Source: Bacteriovoracaceae bacterium UBA4097
Lineage (GTDB): Bacteria > Bdellovibrionota > Bacteriovoracia > Bacteriovoracales > Bacteriovoracaceae
Reading direction: 5' to 3'
DNA length: 28,166 nt
Assembly: GCA_002381765.1 (NCBI GenBank)
Contig: DFXX01000060.1
Location: forward strand, 55,210 to 83,375
Shown in pieces: positions 5,922-14,647 of this stretch. The notes under the pieces are model-generated. The model was given only the letters and a program-made list of their open reading frames with translations. It ran no database searches and was not told the DNA's origin. The translations under genes and the position numbers were made by a program. The first letter of the stretch is position 1. The number at the start of each line of letters is the position of its first letter.

Positions 5922-7519
5922 ATCTCCAAATAATGCTGAATTGCTTTTATAAGATTGTTTTTGCTAAACGGTTTGATAAGGGCATCATCACAACCGGCCA
6001 TAAGACACTTATCATACTCCACCTTACTCGCATGAGCGGTAAGAGCTATTATAGGAGTTTTAATTCCTAAACTCCGTATTTTCCCTGAGGCTTCATGCCC
6101 ATCCATCTTAGGCATTTGAATATCCATAAGAATAATATCAAAAAGCTCTTTTTCACATAGATTAAGCGCCTCAATGCCATTACTCGCCACTGTAAGACTT
6201 GCTTCAGTCCCACGTAGAAACATTTCCAGGAGGACAAGATTATCCCTGGCATCGTCTACCATAAGGATTCGTTTACCAGGAAAAGTAATAAGAGGTCCCT
6301 CGGCTTCAAAAGATAGTTTTCTAAGTGCAAGAGGATCCATTGAAGACTTTTGAGAACGTTCAAGTAGTGCCGTAATTTCAAACTCTGTTGAGACTCCTAC
6401 TTCTGAATGAACAAGAACGACATCTCCTCCCATGGCTTGAGCGATTTGCCGAGAAATTATAAGACCCAGACCAGTTCCACCAAATTCGCGCTTAACCGAA
6501 GCATCCGCCTGACCAAAAGGGATAAAAAGCCTTCCAATCTGCTCAGGAGTCATCCCCACTCCCTCGTTCTTAACAGTCATATTGAGTTTATCATGAGTTT
6601 TAGAAATAGGATTTAATCTGACGTTTACAATTACTTTTCCCTTAGGTGTGAACTTAATGGCGTTCCCAATGATATTCAACATAACCTGCTTCATTCTTAA
6701 AGGATCAAAAATATAACCCTGCTGACTACAGGCCGTCTTATTAAAATAGAGCTGAATTCCATTCTCACGCGCCTTCAAATAAAGCGTGGATTCAATCTCC
6801 TCAATGACATTTAAAAGCGAATAATTTTGCATTTCAAGCTCTAAGCAGTTCGCCTCAATTTTTGAAAGATCCAGAATATCATCAATCAGTCTCATTAAAA
6901 GATTACCATTCCGGCGAATAGAGGATGCACACTCATCATGCTCAAGATCAGATACTTCCTTTCTTGCTATCAAATCAGCAAAGCCCATTACAGCTGCTAG
7001 TGGTGTTCGAATTTCATGGGACATATTGGCCAGAAAGCGTGACTTAGCGATACTAGCGGCTTCCGCAGCCACCCTTAGTCTTTCAAGTTCTTTCAACTGC
7101 TCCTGCATGAGATGCCGCTGATGCTGGAGCTCAACAAAAACTCTGACCTTACTTTTAACAATGTAGGGATTAAGGGGTTTGAACAAAAGATCAATGGCCC
7201 CGGTCTCATAACCTTGCAGAATAGTCTCAGCATTATTCTGCTGATCTGTAACAAAGATGATGGGTAAGTGAGAGTTGTTTTGTACACCATGAATCAGCTT
7301 GGATAGTTTAAAATCACTCATCCCAGGCAATTGCATATCGAGGATCGCCAGACCAAAGTCGTGCACATTGAGCGAAAGAAGTGCTTCCTCAAAGCTTAAA
7401 AAAGCATAGATCTCAATATCTTCGGCCGCTATCAGAAAACGGAGGGAATCGATATCATCTGGCGAATGATCGATTATGAGGATTTTTGTTTTACTATTAT
7501 TCATAAGCAGTTGTGTCAC
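5915..7519 (-). CDS. Soluble hybrid histidine kinase (REC-HisKA-HATPase-REC)
   Basis: The 534-residue protein has no transmembrane segment or sensor domain. Order: receiver 1 (about 10-130; Asp61, Thr91, Lys114), a coiled coil (about 132-160), HisKA with SHEIRTPL (His168), HATPase_c (N-box NIIGNAIKFT near 282-291, then NEGVGM and FGGTGLGL), and receiver 2 (about 415-534; Asp466, Lys516). Input probably comes through receiver 1. It has no Hpt domain, so onward transfer would need a separate one, such as the product at 4127. GTG 7519 is used as the start (AGG 9 bases upstream); ATG 7504 is possible but has no SD. A GTTGTGTCACAAC palindrome covers the start. Confidence 0.93.
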   Translation of the reverse strand: MTQLLMNNSKTKILIIDHSPDDIDSLRFLIAAEDIEIYAFLSFEEALLSLNVHDFGLAILDMQLPGMSDFKLSKLIHGVQNNSHLPIIFVTDQQNNAETILQGYETGAIDLLFKPLNPYIVKSKVRVFVELQHQRHLMQEQLKELERLRVAAEAASIAKSRFLANMSHEIRTPLAAVMGFADLIARKEVSDLEHDECASSIRRNGNLLMRLIDDILDLSKIEANCLELEMQNYSLLNVIEEIESTLYLKARENGIQLYFNKTACSQQGYIFDPLRMKQVMLNIIGNAIKFTPKGKVIVNVRLNPISKTHDKLNMTVKNEGVGMTPEQIGRLFIPFGQADASVKREFGGTGLGLIISRQIAQAMGGDVVLVHSEVGVSTEFEITALLERSQKSSMDPLALRKLSFEAEGPLITFPGKRILMVDDARDNLVLLEMFLRGTEASLTVASNGIEALNLCEKELFDIILMDIQMPKMDGHEASGKIRSLGIKTPIIALTAHASKVEYDKCLMAGCDDALIKPFSKNNLIKAIQHYLEIV

Positions 7520-7553
7520 AACTTGAAGCCTATGGACATCAATTCATTATATA

Positions 7554-7576
7554 TGGCCAGGATAAGTTCCTGGCCA
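7554..7576 (-). terminator. Hairpin between the beta-barrel gene and the hybrid kinase
   Basis: TGGCCAGGA (7554-7562) and TCCTGGCCA (7568-7576) form a perfect 9-bp GC-rich stem with a five-base loop. On the minus strand it lies 12 bases after the stop of the beta-barrel gene. It is followed by TATATAAT, AT-rich but not a clean U-run, so termination may be partial. That TATAAT could also serve as a -10 for the kinase gene. Confidence 0.5.
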
Positions 7577-7588
7577 CTCAAGAAACTA

Positions 7589-8134
7589 TTAAAACCAGTA
7601 CTTAAAGGCCGCTGAAGTAATCATTGAATCAGGATCTTTTGAAGTGACAAAAAGATATTTGGCAATAAACCCCAGAGAGAATCTGCGTTCAACATCCAGA
7701 GGAACGTCAAAGCCCATAACTGGAGCGAAGGCCATTTCAGACCCATCGCTTAAAAAAACCGGTCCGGCAGCAGCTCCGAAATAACTATGTTTGATGAGTG
7801 GGATATCCCCTCCAAAATTATAAGTACCTCTAAACAACAATGTCGTACGTTTATGGAATTCGTCATCGCCTCCAGAAAATCTTGAAGTACTTAACTCTAC
7901 TCCAAGCCCAAAAGGAATAAGAGGTTGGTAGCCAATATCGAGACCTAATTCAGGTGTTGAGCCTCTACTTCCTTCTGGACTATTGATACCCAGGTTAAGT
8001 CCTATATGGACACGAGACTCTCCCTTATTTTCTACTTTTTTAATGAGAGGAAGAGTAGGGCCAGGGCCTTCTAAACTTTCCTGAGAATAAGCGACCGATG
8101 ACATAAGTAAAACAAAGACACAAAGTTTGAGCAA
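7589..8134 (-). CDS. Small outer-membrane beta-barrel protein
   Basis: The 181-residue protein has a signal peptide (about 1-17, ending VAYS). A Pro-rich linker is followed by alternating hydrophobic/polar strands typical of an 8-stranded barrel (VHIGLNLGI, PELGLDIGY, FGLGVELST, LLFRGTYNF and others). It ends in Phe (AAFKYWF), the usual terminal aromatic recognised during barrel assembly. I chose TTG 8134 because AAGGAG lies 6 bases upstream and the signal peptide starts right there; an upstream extension to 8206 would put about 24 extra residues before it. Ligand and function are unknown. A TTGTGT-type inverted repeat lies 74-93 bases upstream. Confidence 0.75.
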   Translation of the reverse strand: MLKLCVFVLLMSSVAYSQESLEGPGPTLPLIKKVENKGESRVHIGLNLGINSPEGSRGSTPELGLDIGYQPLIPFGLGVELSTSRFSGGDDEFHKRTTLLFRGTYNFGGDIPLIKHSYFGAAAGPVFLSDGSEMAFAPVMGFDVPLDVERRFSLGFIAKYLFVTSKDPDSMITSAAFKYWF

Positions 8135-8207
8135 TTTTTTCTCCTTCAAGAAATATGTATTACTCTTTGTATCATGCAGAGGACCCAGCACCATATAGAA
8201 TAGCAAG

Positions 8208-8227
8208 TTGTGTTAATAAAAACACAT
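8208..8227. promoter_or_regulatory. TTGTGT-N8-ACACAT inverted repeat upstream of the beta-barrel gene
   Basis: TTGTGT (8208-8213) and ACACAT (8222-8227) flank eight AT-rich bases, the same geometry as the sites at 1451-1470 and 5904-5921. It sits in the 96-bp gap between the upstream kinase stop and the barrel start. Regulatory use is inferred from recurrence. Confidence 0.4.
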
Positions 8228-8230
8228 TTC

Positions 8231-9364
8231 CTAATTTCCAGTCTGCTTAGGAAGGATAATTGTAAAGGTCGTGCCTGTTCCTTCTTCACTTTCAACTTCA
8301 ATCGAGCCTTTATGCCCCTCAATCATACTCTTCACCACAGTTAAACCTATGCCCCAGCCAACCTTACTTTCAGCAGATTTGGCCCTCTGAAACTTTTGAA
8401 AAAGCCGCGATTGATCCTCCTGAGAAATCGGATTACCTAAATTGTGGACCTTCAGTATGGCCAGCGACTCAGTTTGTTCTAAACATAAAGTTATAGATGA
8501 ATCTTCTTGACCATACTTAACAGCATTTGTAGCTAAGTTTTCTATTGCCCTTCGTAAGCGATTCTCATTCCATAATCCCAAACATTTCCCAGAGGAAACT
8601 ACTTGAAAACGGCTTGAATGGGAGATATTAAGTTCATAGGCAATATCCTTTACCAACCACTCAAGATCGCATTCCTTTAATTCAAATGTCTGTTCTTTTC
8701 CTGCTTTAATTCTGCTTTGATCTAGTAGTTCTTGAATCATCCCATCAATTCTATCCACACTCTTTAGAATACGTTGAAGCTTATCAAGCTGCCCCTTTTC
8801 GTTCTCAAGTTGCTTAATGAGAACCTGAGCACTCATTTTAACAGTGGTAAGTGGATTACGTAAGTCATGGGCCAGGGTGTGTGAGAGTTGATCCTGAAAT
8901 TCTCTTAGGGTTTCACTAAACTGTGTAGCAGCATCGTTCACGGCCTGCTCAATTGAGCAGACAATAACTTCACGCTCGACGGGAGTGAGCATGACTTCTT
9001 TTTCCATAACATCGCAAATAACCTGTCTCAAAATATGGTATTCAAGGATCATTTGATCCATGGTGTAGTCTGAAGCTATGGCCCTTTCCATGCCATGCTT
9101 TTTTCCTATTCGAGTACTATCACTTTTGTCTGAGTTAACGCGGGCCTCTGTGCGATCAATCGTATTAGAGAGAGCATCGACCAACTGTGAAAGATAAATG
9201 GGTATGGAGTTTCTAAGAGCAAGATTTTCCTGAAGATTGGCAGCTTTTACCTCTTTTAGGGTGCGCTCTTCCCAGACATGCATGATCTCATGACTAAGTC
9301 GTTTAAGTCTTTTTGATGCCTCATTATTCATAAAAGTAATCCCCAAAATAGTAAAGTTAAGCAA
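8231..9364 (-). CDS. Soluble histidine kinase with RsbRD-type N-terminal domain
   Basis: The 377-residue protein has no transmembrane helix. Residues about 20-160 form a helical bundle with the landmarks of the RsbRD_N domain (HEIMHVWEERT near 25-35, ERAIASDYTMDQMILEYHILRQVI near 93-116, EREVIVCSIEQAVNDA near 130-145). That domain is related to the N-terminal part of stressosome proteins. HisKA follows with AHDLRNPLTT (His166), then HATPase_c (NLATNAVKYG N-box, WGIGLTVVKSM, GTGTTFTIILP). TTG 9364 is used because AGGAG lies 8 bases upstream; ATG 9331 would remove 11 residues. No response regulator is adjacent, so the partner is unknown. Confidence 0.88.
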   Translation of the reverse strand: MLNFTILGITFMNNEASKRLKRLSHEIMHVWEERTLKEVKAANLQENLALRNSIPIYLSQLVDALSNTIDRTEARVNSDKSDSTRIGKKHGMERAIASDYTMDQMILEYHILRQVICDVMEKEVMLTPVEREVIVCSIEQAVNDAATQFSETLREFQDQLSHTLAHDLRNPLTTVKMSAQVLIKQLENEKGQLDKLQRILKSVDRIDGMIQELLDQSRIKAGKEQTFELKECDLEWLVKDIAYELNISHSSRFQVVSSGKCLGLWNENRLRRAIENLATNAVKYGQEDSSITLCLEQTESLAILKVHNLGNPISQEDQSRLFQKFQRAKSAESKVGWGIGLTVVKSMIEGHKGSIEVESEEGTGTTFTIILPKQTGN

Positions 9365-9462
9365 TTATCGCACTCCTGGATACAAAGAGAAAGCATTCCC
9401 GGTTGACGATATGCAATTGTATTAAGTAAAGCTTATTGTGCATTCAAATCAGGGAGTCCTCT

Positions 9463-9834
9463 ATGAAGATGGTTTTGATTATTGTATCAATAATGATGGT
9501 TACAACACTACCAGCTGCTACTGTGAAGATGAATTTCTCCTACTTTGTTGGTATTCATAAGGATCATAGTCGCACTTTCATCAACACCACTTCTGATGGT
9601 AAATTCAAGATTTTTACCAGTGCCGGTAACGAAATCATTGAGGCCAAGGTAATTTCTGATGAACGCAGAACTGATGGAGAACTTCACCTTGATTTAGGAC
9701 AGGAGAGAACTCTCATTGTTACCACCGCCCTCTCATCAGATGCTAAAGTTAGATACTTTCTAAGAACAAGAGAAGAAGAAATTGAACTCAGTCCAGTGGT
9801 GGGTCTTCATATCCAGGAGAGAAACGAAAAATAA
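9463..9834 (+). CDS. Small secreted protein, function unknown
   Basis: The 123-residue protein has a clear signal peptide (MKMVLIIVSIMMV core, likely cleavage after LPAA near residue 19). The mature part is beta-rich and charged, with no Cys and no motif I know. I chose ATG 9463 over an in-frame GTG at 9436 because AGGGAG lies 6 bases upstream and the signal peptide begins there. It is divergent from the RsbRD-type kinase. The following 120 bp to the next gene holds no clear terminator or promoter. Confidence 0.7.
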   Translation: MKMVLIIVSIMMVTTLPAATVKMNFSYFVGIHKDHSRTFINTTSDGKFKIFTSAGNEIIEAKVISDERRTDGELHLDLGQERTLIVTTALSSDAKVRYFLRTREEEIELSPVVGLHIQERNEK

Positions 9835-9954
9835 GCTAGCTCCAAAAAGAATATTCCAATGATCATAATGCCTCTTGACTTATAAGCCTCTAACATCATT
9901 GAGATCTTAACTTTTACTTAACTATTTCTTAAGGGTGGGTCGATAACTTTTTTC

Positions 9955-12900
9955 ATGAAAGTCATCATCTGTATCCTCCTATTCTTGGCAAGCTGTAGTG
10001 GACAAATTCATGTTTCTACTCCCAGTAGCGCTAAACTAACATGGGGTAATATTACGCCCGCTAATATGGAAAATCTTTCCCATTATGTTATGCGGGGAAG
10101 CTGTCAGGATGGTGTAACGAGCTTTAAGATCACCTACCCCTTGCCGGAGAAAGAGGTCGTCTGTAAGGATAAAACTTGGTCGATCACTTTAGATTTAACG
10201 GGTGAGCCAGATGGGGCCATCATCATCAAAACCGATCTTAAAGATTTGAGTACAGGAAAGATGGTCCAGTTCGAGACATTGAAAGATACTGCTCGCCCTT
10301 CAGTCATACCGTCCACGACTTCTTCAGCACCAACAAATACCAATGAAGTCGAAGTTGCTGTGGTTTTCACAGAAGATATAAAAGCTCTGGATATATCTTC
10401 CCTCGTCGCTACAAATGCAGTGATTATAGGAGTAAGTGGCGAAGGGAAAAATTTTAAGGTGATACTGGCCCCTATCAGTGATGGGTCTTTTTCTCTCGCT
10501 GTAAAAGAGAACAGTATTTACGATCTAGCTGGCAATGCCAACACCTCCAGCAGTCTCATCACTCTCACCCATGACTCTCAATTTCCAACCGTTACACTTT
10601 CATCAAATGCAGCGGAAGTAACTACCCTTTCTAGCTTTACAGTTACCGCAACTTTTAATGAGGAGGTTATTGACTTCAATAGCGCAAAAGTCCAACTAAC
10701 CAATGGAACACTTACCAATTTCACTCAAAGTGGAAATACCTATACCTTTGATGTATCTCCCATCACAGAGGGAGAGGTGCAGATCTTGGTGCCACCATTT
10801 GTTGTTCAGGATTTGGCGGGCAATCTTAATTTGGAAGGAAGACTCATACTTCAGTATGACGTAACTTCTCCAACCGTCGGAATATCTTCTCCAGGTGTGG
10901 GAAGGATCTATTTACCAGGAGAAGCAATTTCCTTCAACTGGAGTGCAACGGATGAAAACCTAGCAGACAATGTAGAACTATACTACAGCCTAGATGGAGG
11001 AGTTACTTGGATTAACCTTGGTACCTACCCCACAACTCCTGCGGGATACTCCTGGATAGCTCCTAATGTAGACAGCTCCGATATCGTTTTTCAAATCGTT
11101 ACCACCGATGAAGCTGGCAACAGCTCCAGTGCCCAGGTAGGTCCTCTGACTATCCATAATGATTTTACTCCACCTTCAATGTCCCTTACTCCTTCTCCTG
11201 ACTTTACTCATATGGCCTTCTATGGTGGACAAACCATTAGTTTCAATTATTCATCGGCCGGCGACAATCTGGTGGCAAGTTCCGTGAGAGTGGAAGTAAC
11301 TCTCAATGGAGGAGTTAGCTGGACCCCTCTCTTAAGTAATGCACCTCTTGCTGGAAGTTACACCTACACCATTCCTAATGATATCGATATGAATCCAGTT
11401 TTCTTCCGTCTTCAAAATGAAAATGAGCGTGAAGAAGTAGGTAGTGTGGTTTCTCCTAGCTTTATCATCGACAACAGTCCACCGCAATTAACGACACTAA
11501 CAATCAATGATGATGGAGGCTTCGCCATTACTCCCTTCCTAAGTGTTCAGGTGGGTGTAGTTGATAGTTCAGATGTCTATATCACTCTGACCGAAATCCC
11601 ACTTTCCAGCTCCTGCGCCGATCATGAAGATGGATCTGGTCGCCCCTTAAATCCCTCCTGGAGAAAATGGGATAATGAAGTCGCCCTTATGAGTTTAAGT
11701 TATCAGGTAACTCCCGGCGATGGAGTGAAAAGAATATGCGCTTGGGCCAAGGATGGCTTTGACAGAATGGCCGGGGCCCCACTTACTAAAACAGTAACCC
11801 TTGAAAGTCGCTACATCCCTGTCTTAAGTGAGTTTGAAGTTTACCAAGACACTCCAGGCAAACATACCGCTACTGTGGGTGAAACGATCACTATCAGATA
11901 CACGGCCTCCGATCATGAAGGACTAAGTAGGGCCCCCCTCTCTTTTGCCTACACACTTGATGGATCAAATTGGCTTGATGTCGTGACAAACCTTAATATC
12001 TCGCTTGCCGAAAATGTCACATGGATGCATGAAAATAATGGGCTTGCTCCCAGTGTGAGTGGGACATATACCTTCTCTTCACCAAGTTCGAGTTACTTCC
12101 GTGTTCAAGGGCGAGTTAAAGATCGAGCTGGAAATATTTCTATCGTTGCTCTCTCCAATAGCTTTAATAGCGGCAACTGGCAGATCTACCTCGGCAGTAC
12201 GGATCGTGGCGAAGGAGGGGTTGGTAAAGGGGCGGCCATCACCGATGGCTGGTCTTCAGCTTTTTTTGACATTCATCCGCATACTGGTGACTTTTACTTT
12301 TTAGATAGAGAAACCGGACTGCGAAAATTAGATATAAGAACAGGTCTAGTTTCTTCAGTTGTAAAACTCTTTGATCCAGCTTATTCTCCCACGCTACCGG
12401 AGGGCCAGATCCTTAAAGGAAGCGAGGTTATCGATTTCGCTCATGCCGTTACAAAAGTCTCTTCTTCCAATATCACAAACATTAGCTTTGATTCTAAAGG
12501 TAGGCTCTACATGTCTACCATGATCTTCTCCCATACTGAAGTTGGTAAAGGTATTGTTTATCAAGTCGATCTAAATGCAAAGACCATCAGGGCCTATGCT
12601 GGTGGTGGAACAAGTCTCTCTTCCAATAATCCATTCGAAAGAGTTATCTTGGCTGGAACATTGGCATTTGATGAAAAAGATAATCTGTATCTATGGGATA
12701 GTTGTATTTCTCCTATCCTAACCAGATCGGCCGCTAAAAGAATTATCAAGATCCCTCAAAATATCGATGGCACACCTGGAAATCTTTCCGTTGTTTTTGG
12801 TGGTGCTTGTGAGTACGCTGCTCCCATCATTGGTGAAGTGGCCGCTACCAGTAAATCAGGGGCCATTGTGTATGGAGAACTCTCATCAATTGCACCAATC

Positions 12901-14409
12901 GATGAGAACTCCTTTTATGTGATGGCCTATGGTGGTTTTACTCCTATAAAAGTCATGAATGGGATTGTCCGAGCTGTGAATGCTCCAGGCTATGGTGAAT
13001 ATACCACGAACCGTATGATCTATAATAAGTTTGATGGATATATCTATGCCAATTTAGCCTCGGAAGGTGTTGGACGTTTTCTACCATCTTTAGCAGGAGA
13101 TAATGGAGAATCGGCCCATGAAACTTATCTTCCAGTTGCTTACTCAGTAGGCTGCCAGAATGATGGTGTCCCTCGCCAAAATGCATGTACCCGGGTTGCC
13201 CAGGCCTTAAGAATTGATAATGAAGGAACGCTCTTCTTCAGCGATGGTCCAGGTATCAATAAACCCACCAATGCTCGAGTTCGTTATGTTAATCGATCAG
13301 GGGAAGTTGATACTCTTATTGGTACTCGCCCACTATTTGGACTGGGTATGGATAAGTCTCTTACCCGCGCTCAGATTGGCTCCATTGCCTATAAACGATC
13401 AACTCAAAATTCCACCCTCTTTCCTCAAGGTCTCTACTTCATGGTTCCAAGTGGTATGGTCATGGGGTATGTTGAACCCACAGGAGAAGTTAAGGCGAAA
13501 TGGGGAAATCAAAGTGGTCAGGCGGTTAGCTTCTCTCCCGGAGTTACAAGCACAACACCTAGCTCTACAGTCAGTATGGGAACCCCATATGCGGGATACA
13601 ATGGTAACTTCTTGGTGTTTGATAACAACGGACTCCCTTGGCTTCGAACTCAAATGGCGCTGACCACTGTAACAAGTTCTGGTTTTGTTGAATACCTTCA
13701 GCCCGGTGGAGGACCAATGTATAACGTCCGTCCAGATGGAACTGCTGCCAATGCACTTTCCATGTATGTCGATGGAGGAGCAAGTAATCTAAATATCTTT
13801 GACCGCAAGGCCATCTTCTTTGGAGGCTATTATGAACTGGCCTCGGCCTATGATTATAAAAGTGAAATGCTACTGCTAGACTTCACGACAAATAACATTA
13901 CTAGCATTATGGGTAGAGCGGCCGGCGTCCTTATTAAAGAGGAGCCTCAACCAGTCGCAGATGGAACCAATGCTCATTATGATGGCACCTTCTTCTATGA
14001 GTGTCGCAGTGGCTTTAATGCCTGCTTTACGCAATATCTGAGAGGGGCAAGTGTTGATCAGGATCGGGCCTATTATACAGAAAAAAATATGCTTCGTTAT
14101 ATTGAAAACCCACTGAGTCCTACCCTCTCAAGAGTTCGAGATGTCTATATCCACCCGGATTCAAGTAAGAGAATTAAAAACTTCATCTTTAACGATGATA
14201 AAAGCATGATTTTTTATCTCATGGATGGTGAGCTTCATTGTCATAATCTCACTTCGCCAAATGCCTGGTGCAATAACACTGGCCTCTACCCTTTTAAATC
14301 ATCCATGGGACCTATCAACTCCTGTGGTAACCAGATGACCTGGAAAGACTCGCAAACACTTTTGATTTCCAATTGTAAGGGAGAAGTTCTTCAATACATC
14401 CTTCCATGA
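9955..14409 (+). CDS. Giant surface lipoprotein: Ig-like domains plus propeller-like C-terminal half
   Basis: The 1484-residue protein has a lipobox LASC (Cys14). About six Ig-like/fibronectin-like units follow at roughly 110-205, 208-303, 304-400, 402-505, 506-618 and 619-738. Their ends carry repeated DLAGN, DEAGN and DRAGN turns, and units 3 and 4 share a Y/VxLDGGVTW-like hairpin. From about 740 to the end come blade-like repeats (FDSKGRLYM, FDEKDNLYLWD, IDNEGTLFFSDG, FDNNGLPWL), as in NHL-type beta-propellers. This suggests a long stalk carrying a binding head on the outer membrane, perhaps for adhesion or prey contact; that is inference. The start has no strong SD, but no alternative fits. 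A hairpin covers the stop. Confidence 0.85.
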   Translation: MKVIICILLFLASCSGQIHVSTPSSAKLTWGNITPANMENLSHYVMRGSCQDGVTSFKITYPLPEKEVVCKDKTWSITLDLTGEPDGAIIIKTDLKDLSTGKMVQFETLKDTARPSVIPSTTSSAPTNTNEVEVAVVFTEDIKALDISSLVATNAVIIGVSGEGKNFKVILAPISDGSFSLAVKENSIYDLAGNANTSSSLITLTHDSQFPTVTLSSNAAEVTTLSSFTVTATFNEEVIDFNSAKVQLTNGTLTNFTQSGNTYTFDVSPITEGEVQILVPPFVVQDLAGNLNLEGRLILQYDVTSPTVGISSPGVGRIYLPGEAISFNWSATDENLADNVELYYSLDGGVTWINLGTYPTTPAGYSWIAPNVDSSDIVFQIVTTDEAGNSSSAQVGPLTIHNDFTPPSMSLTPSPDFTHMAFYGGQTISFNYSSAGDNLVASSVRVEVTLNGGVSWTPLLSNAPLAGSYTYTIPNDIDMNPVFFRLQNENEREEVGSVVSPSFIIDNSPPQLTTLTINDDGGFAITPFLSVQVGVVDSSDVYITLTEIPLSSSCADHEDGSGRPLNPSWRKWDNEVALMSLSYQVTPGDGVKRICAWAKDGFDRMAGAPLTKTVTLESRYIPVLSEFEVYQDTPGKHTATVGETITIRYTASDHEGLSRAPLSFAYTLDGSNWLDVVTNLNISLAENVTWMHENNGLAPSVSGTYTFSSPSSSYFRVQGRVKDRAGNISIVALSNSFNSGNWQIYLGSTDRGEGGVGKGAAITDGWSSAFFDIHPHTGDFYFLDRETGLRKLDIRTGLVSSVVKLFDPAYSPTLPEGQILKGSEVIDFAHAVTKVSSSNITNISFDSKGRLYMSTMIFSHTEVGKGIVYQVDLNAKTIRAYAGGGTSLSSNNPFERVILAGTLAFDEKDNLYLWDSCISPILTRSAAKRIIKIPQNIDGTPGNLSVVFGGACEYAAPIIGEVAATSKSGAIVYGELSSIAPIDENSFYVMAYGGFTPIKVMNGIVRAVNAPGYGEYTTNRMIYNKFDGYIYANLASEGVGRFLPSLAGDNGESAHETYLPVAYSVGCQNDGVPRQNACTRVAQALRIDNEGTLFFSDGPGINKPTNARVRYVNRSGEVDTLIGTRPLFGLGMDKSLTRAQIGSIAYKRSTQNSTLFPQGLYFMVPSGMVMGYVEPTGEVKAKWGNQSGQAVSFSPGVTSTTPSSTVSMGTPYAGYNGNFLVFDNNGLPWLRTQMALTTVTSSGFVEYLQPGGGPMYNVRPDGTAANALSMYVDGGASNLNIFDRKAIFFGGYYELASAYDYKSEMLLLDFTTNNITSIMGRAAGVLIKEEPQPVADGTNAHYDGTFFYECRSGFNACFTQYLRGASVDQDRAYYTEKNMLRYIENPLSPTLSRVRDVYIHPDSSKRIKNFIFNDDKSMIFYLMDGELHCHNLTSPNAWCNNTGLYPFKSSMGPINSCGNQMTWKDSQTLLISNCKGEVLQYILP

Positions 14410-14422
14410 CTAACATGGAAGG
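14400..14422 (+). terminator. Hairpin at the end of the giant lipoprotein gene
   Basis: CCTTCCATG (14400-14408) and CATGGAAGG (14414-14422) make a perfect 9-bp stem around ACTAA. The stop codon lies inside the hairpin. The following sequence (ATGCTTTCC) is only weakly T-rich, so this may act as a terminator or as a 3' stabilising structure. Confidence 0.45.
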
Positions 14423-14550
14423 ATGCTTTCCATTCACTAAGCTGAAGCCTACTAGTTTGATCTCAATCTCGTGGGATTTAAACCTCGATAATCAACTAAT
14501 TTTTAGTCCACTACAATCCGAATAATTAAGCTTAGATTTATTTTTAAAAA

Positions 14551-14592
14551 CTGATCTGAATCAAGTTTTTCAAAAAGCACTCACTGCATAAT
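14551..14592 (+). promoter_or_regulatory. FNR/CRP-type site and -10 element of the iron alcohol dehydrogenase
   Basis: CTGAT-CTGA-ATCAA (14551-14564) matches the FNR consensus TTGAT-N4-ATCAA at nine of ten defined bases. CATAAT at 14587-14592 fits a -10. Taking the start of transcription as about 14599 places the centre of the site at -41.5, the classical class II activator position. A weaker copy, TTGAT-CTCA-ATCTC, lies at 14457-14470. The rest of the 238-bp gap is AT-rich with no gene. Confidence 0.55.
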
Positions 14593-14647
14593 CATGTCAT
14601 GTTCTTTAAACAAAAACATTCATTGGAATTAAATACTGGAGGTATTT

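Noticed and set aside
12953..13783. Several open frames of 70-149 codons on both strands inside the giant lipoprotein gene
   Set aside because: They are frame shadows of a strongly coding region, with no SD or recognisable protein content.
14410..14647. Search for a small RNA or tRNA in the 238-bp gap
   Set aside because: Apart from the hairpin at its start and the FNR-type promoter, nothing with a stable fold or tRNA-like arms was seen.
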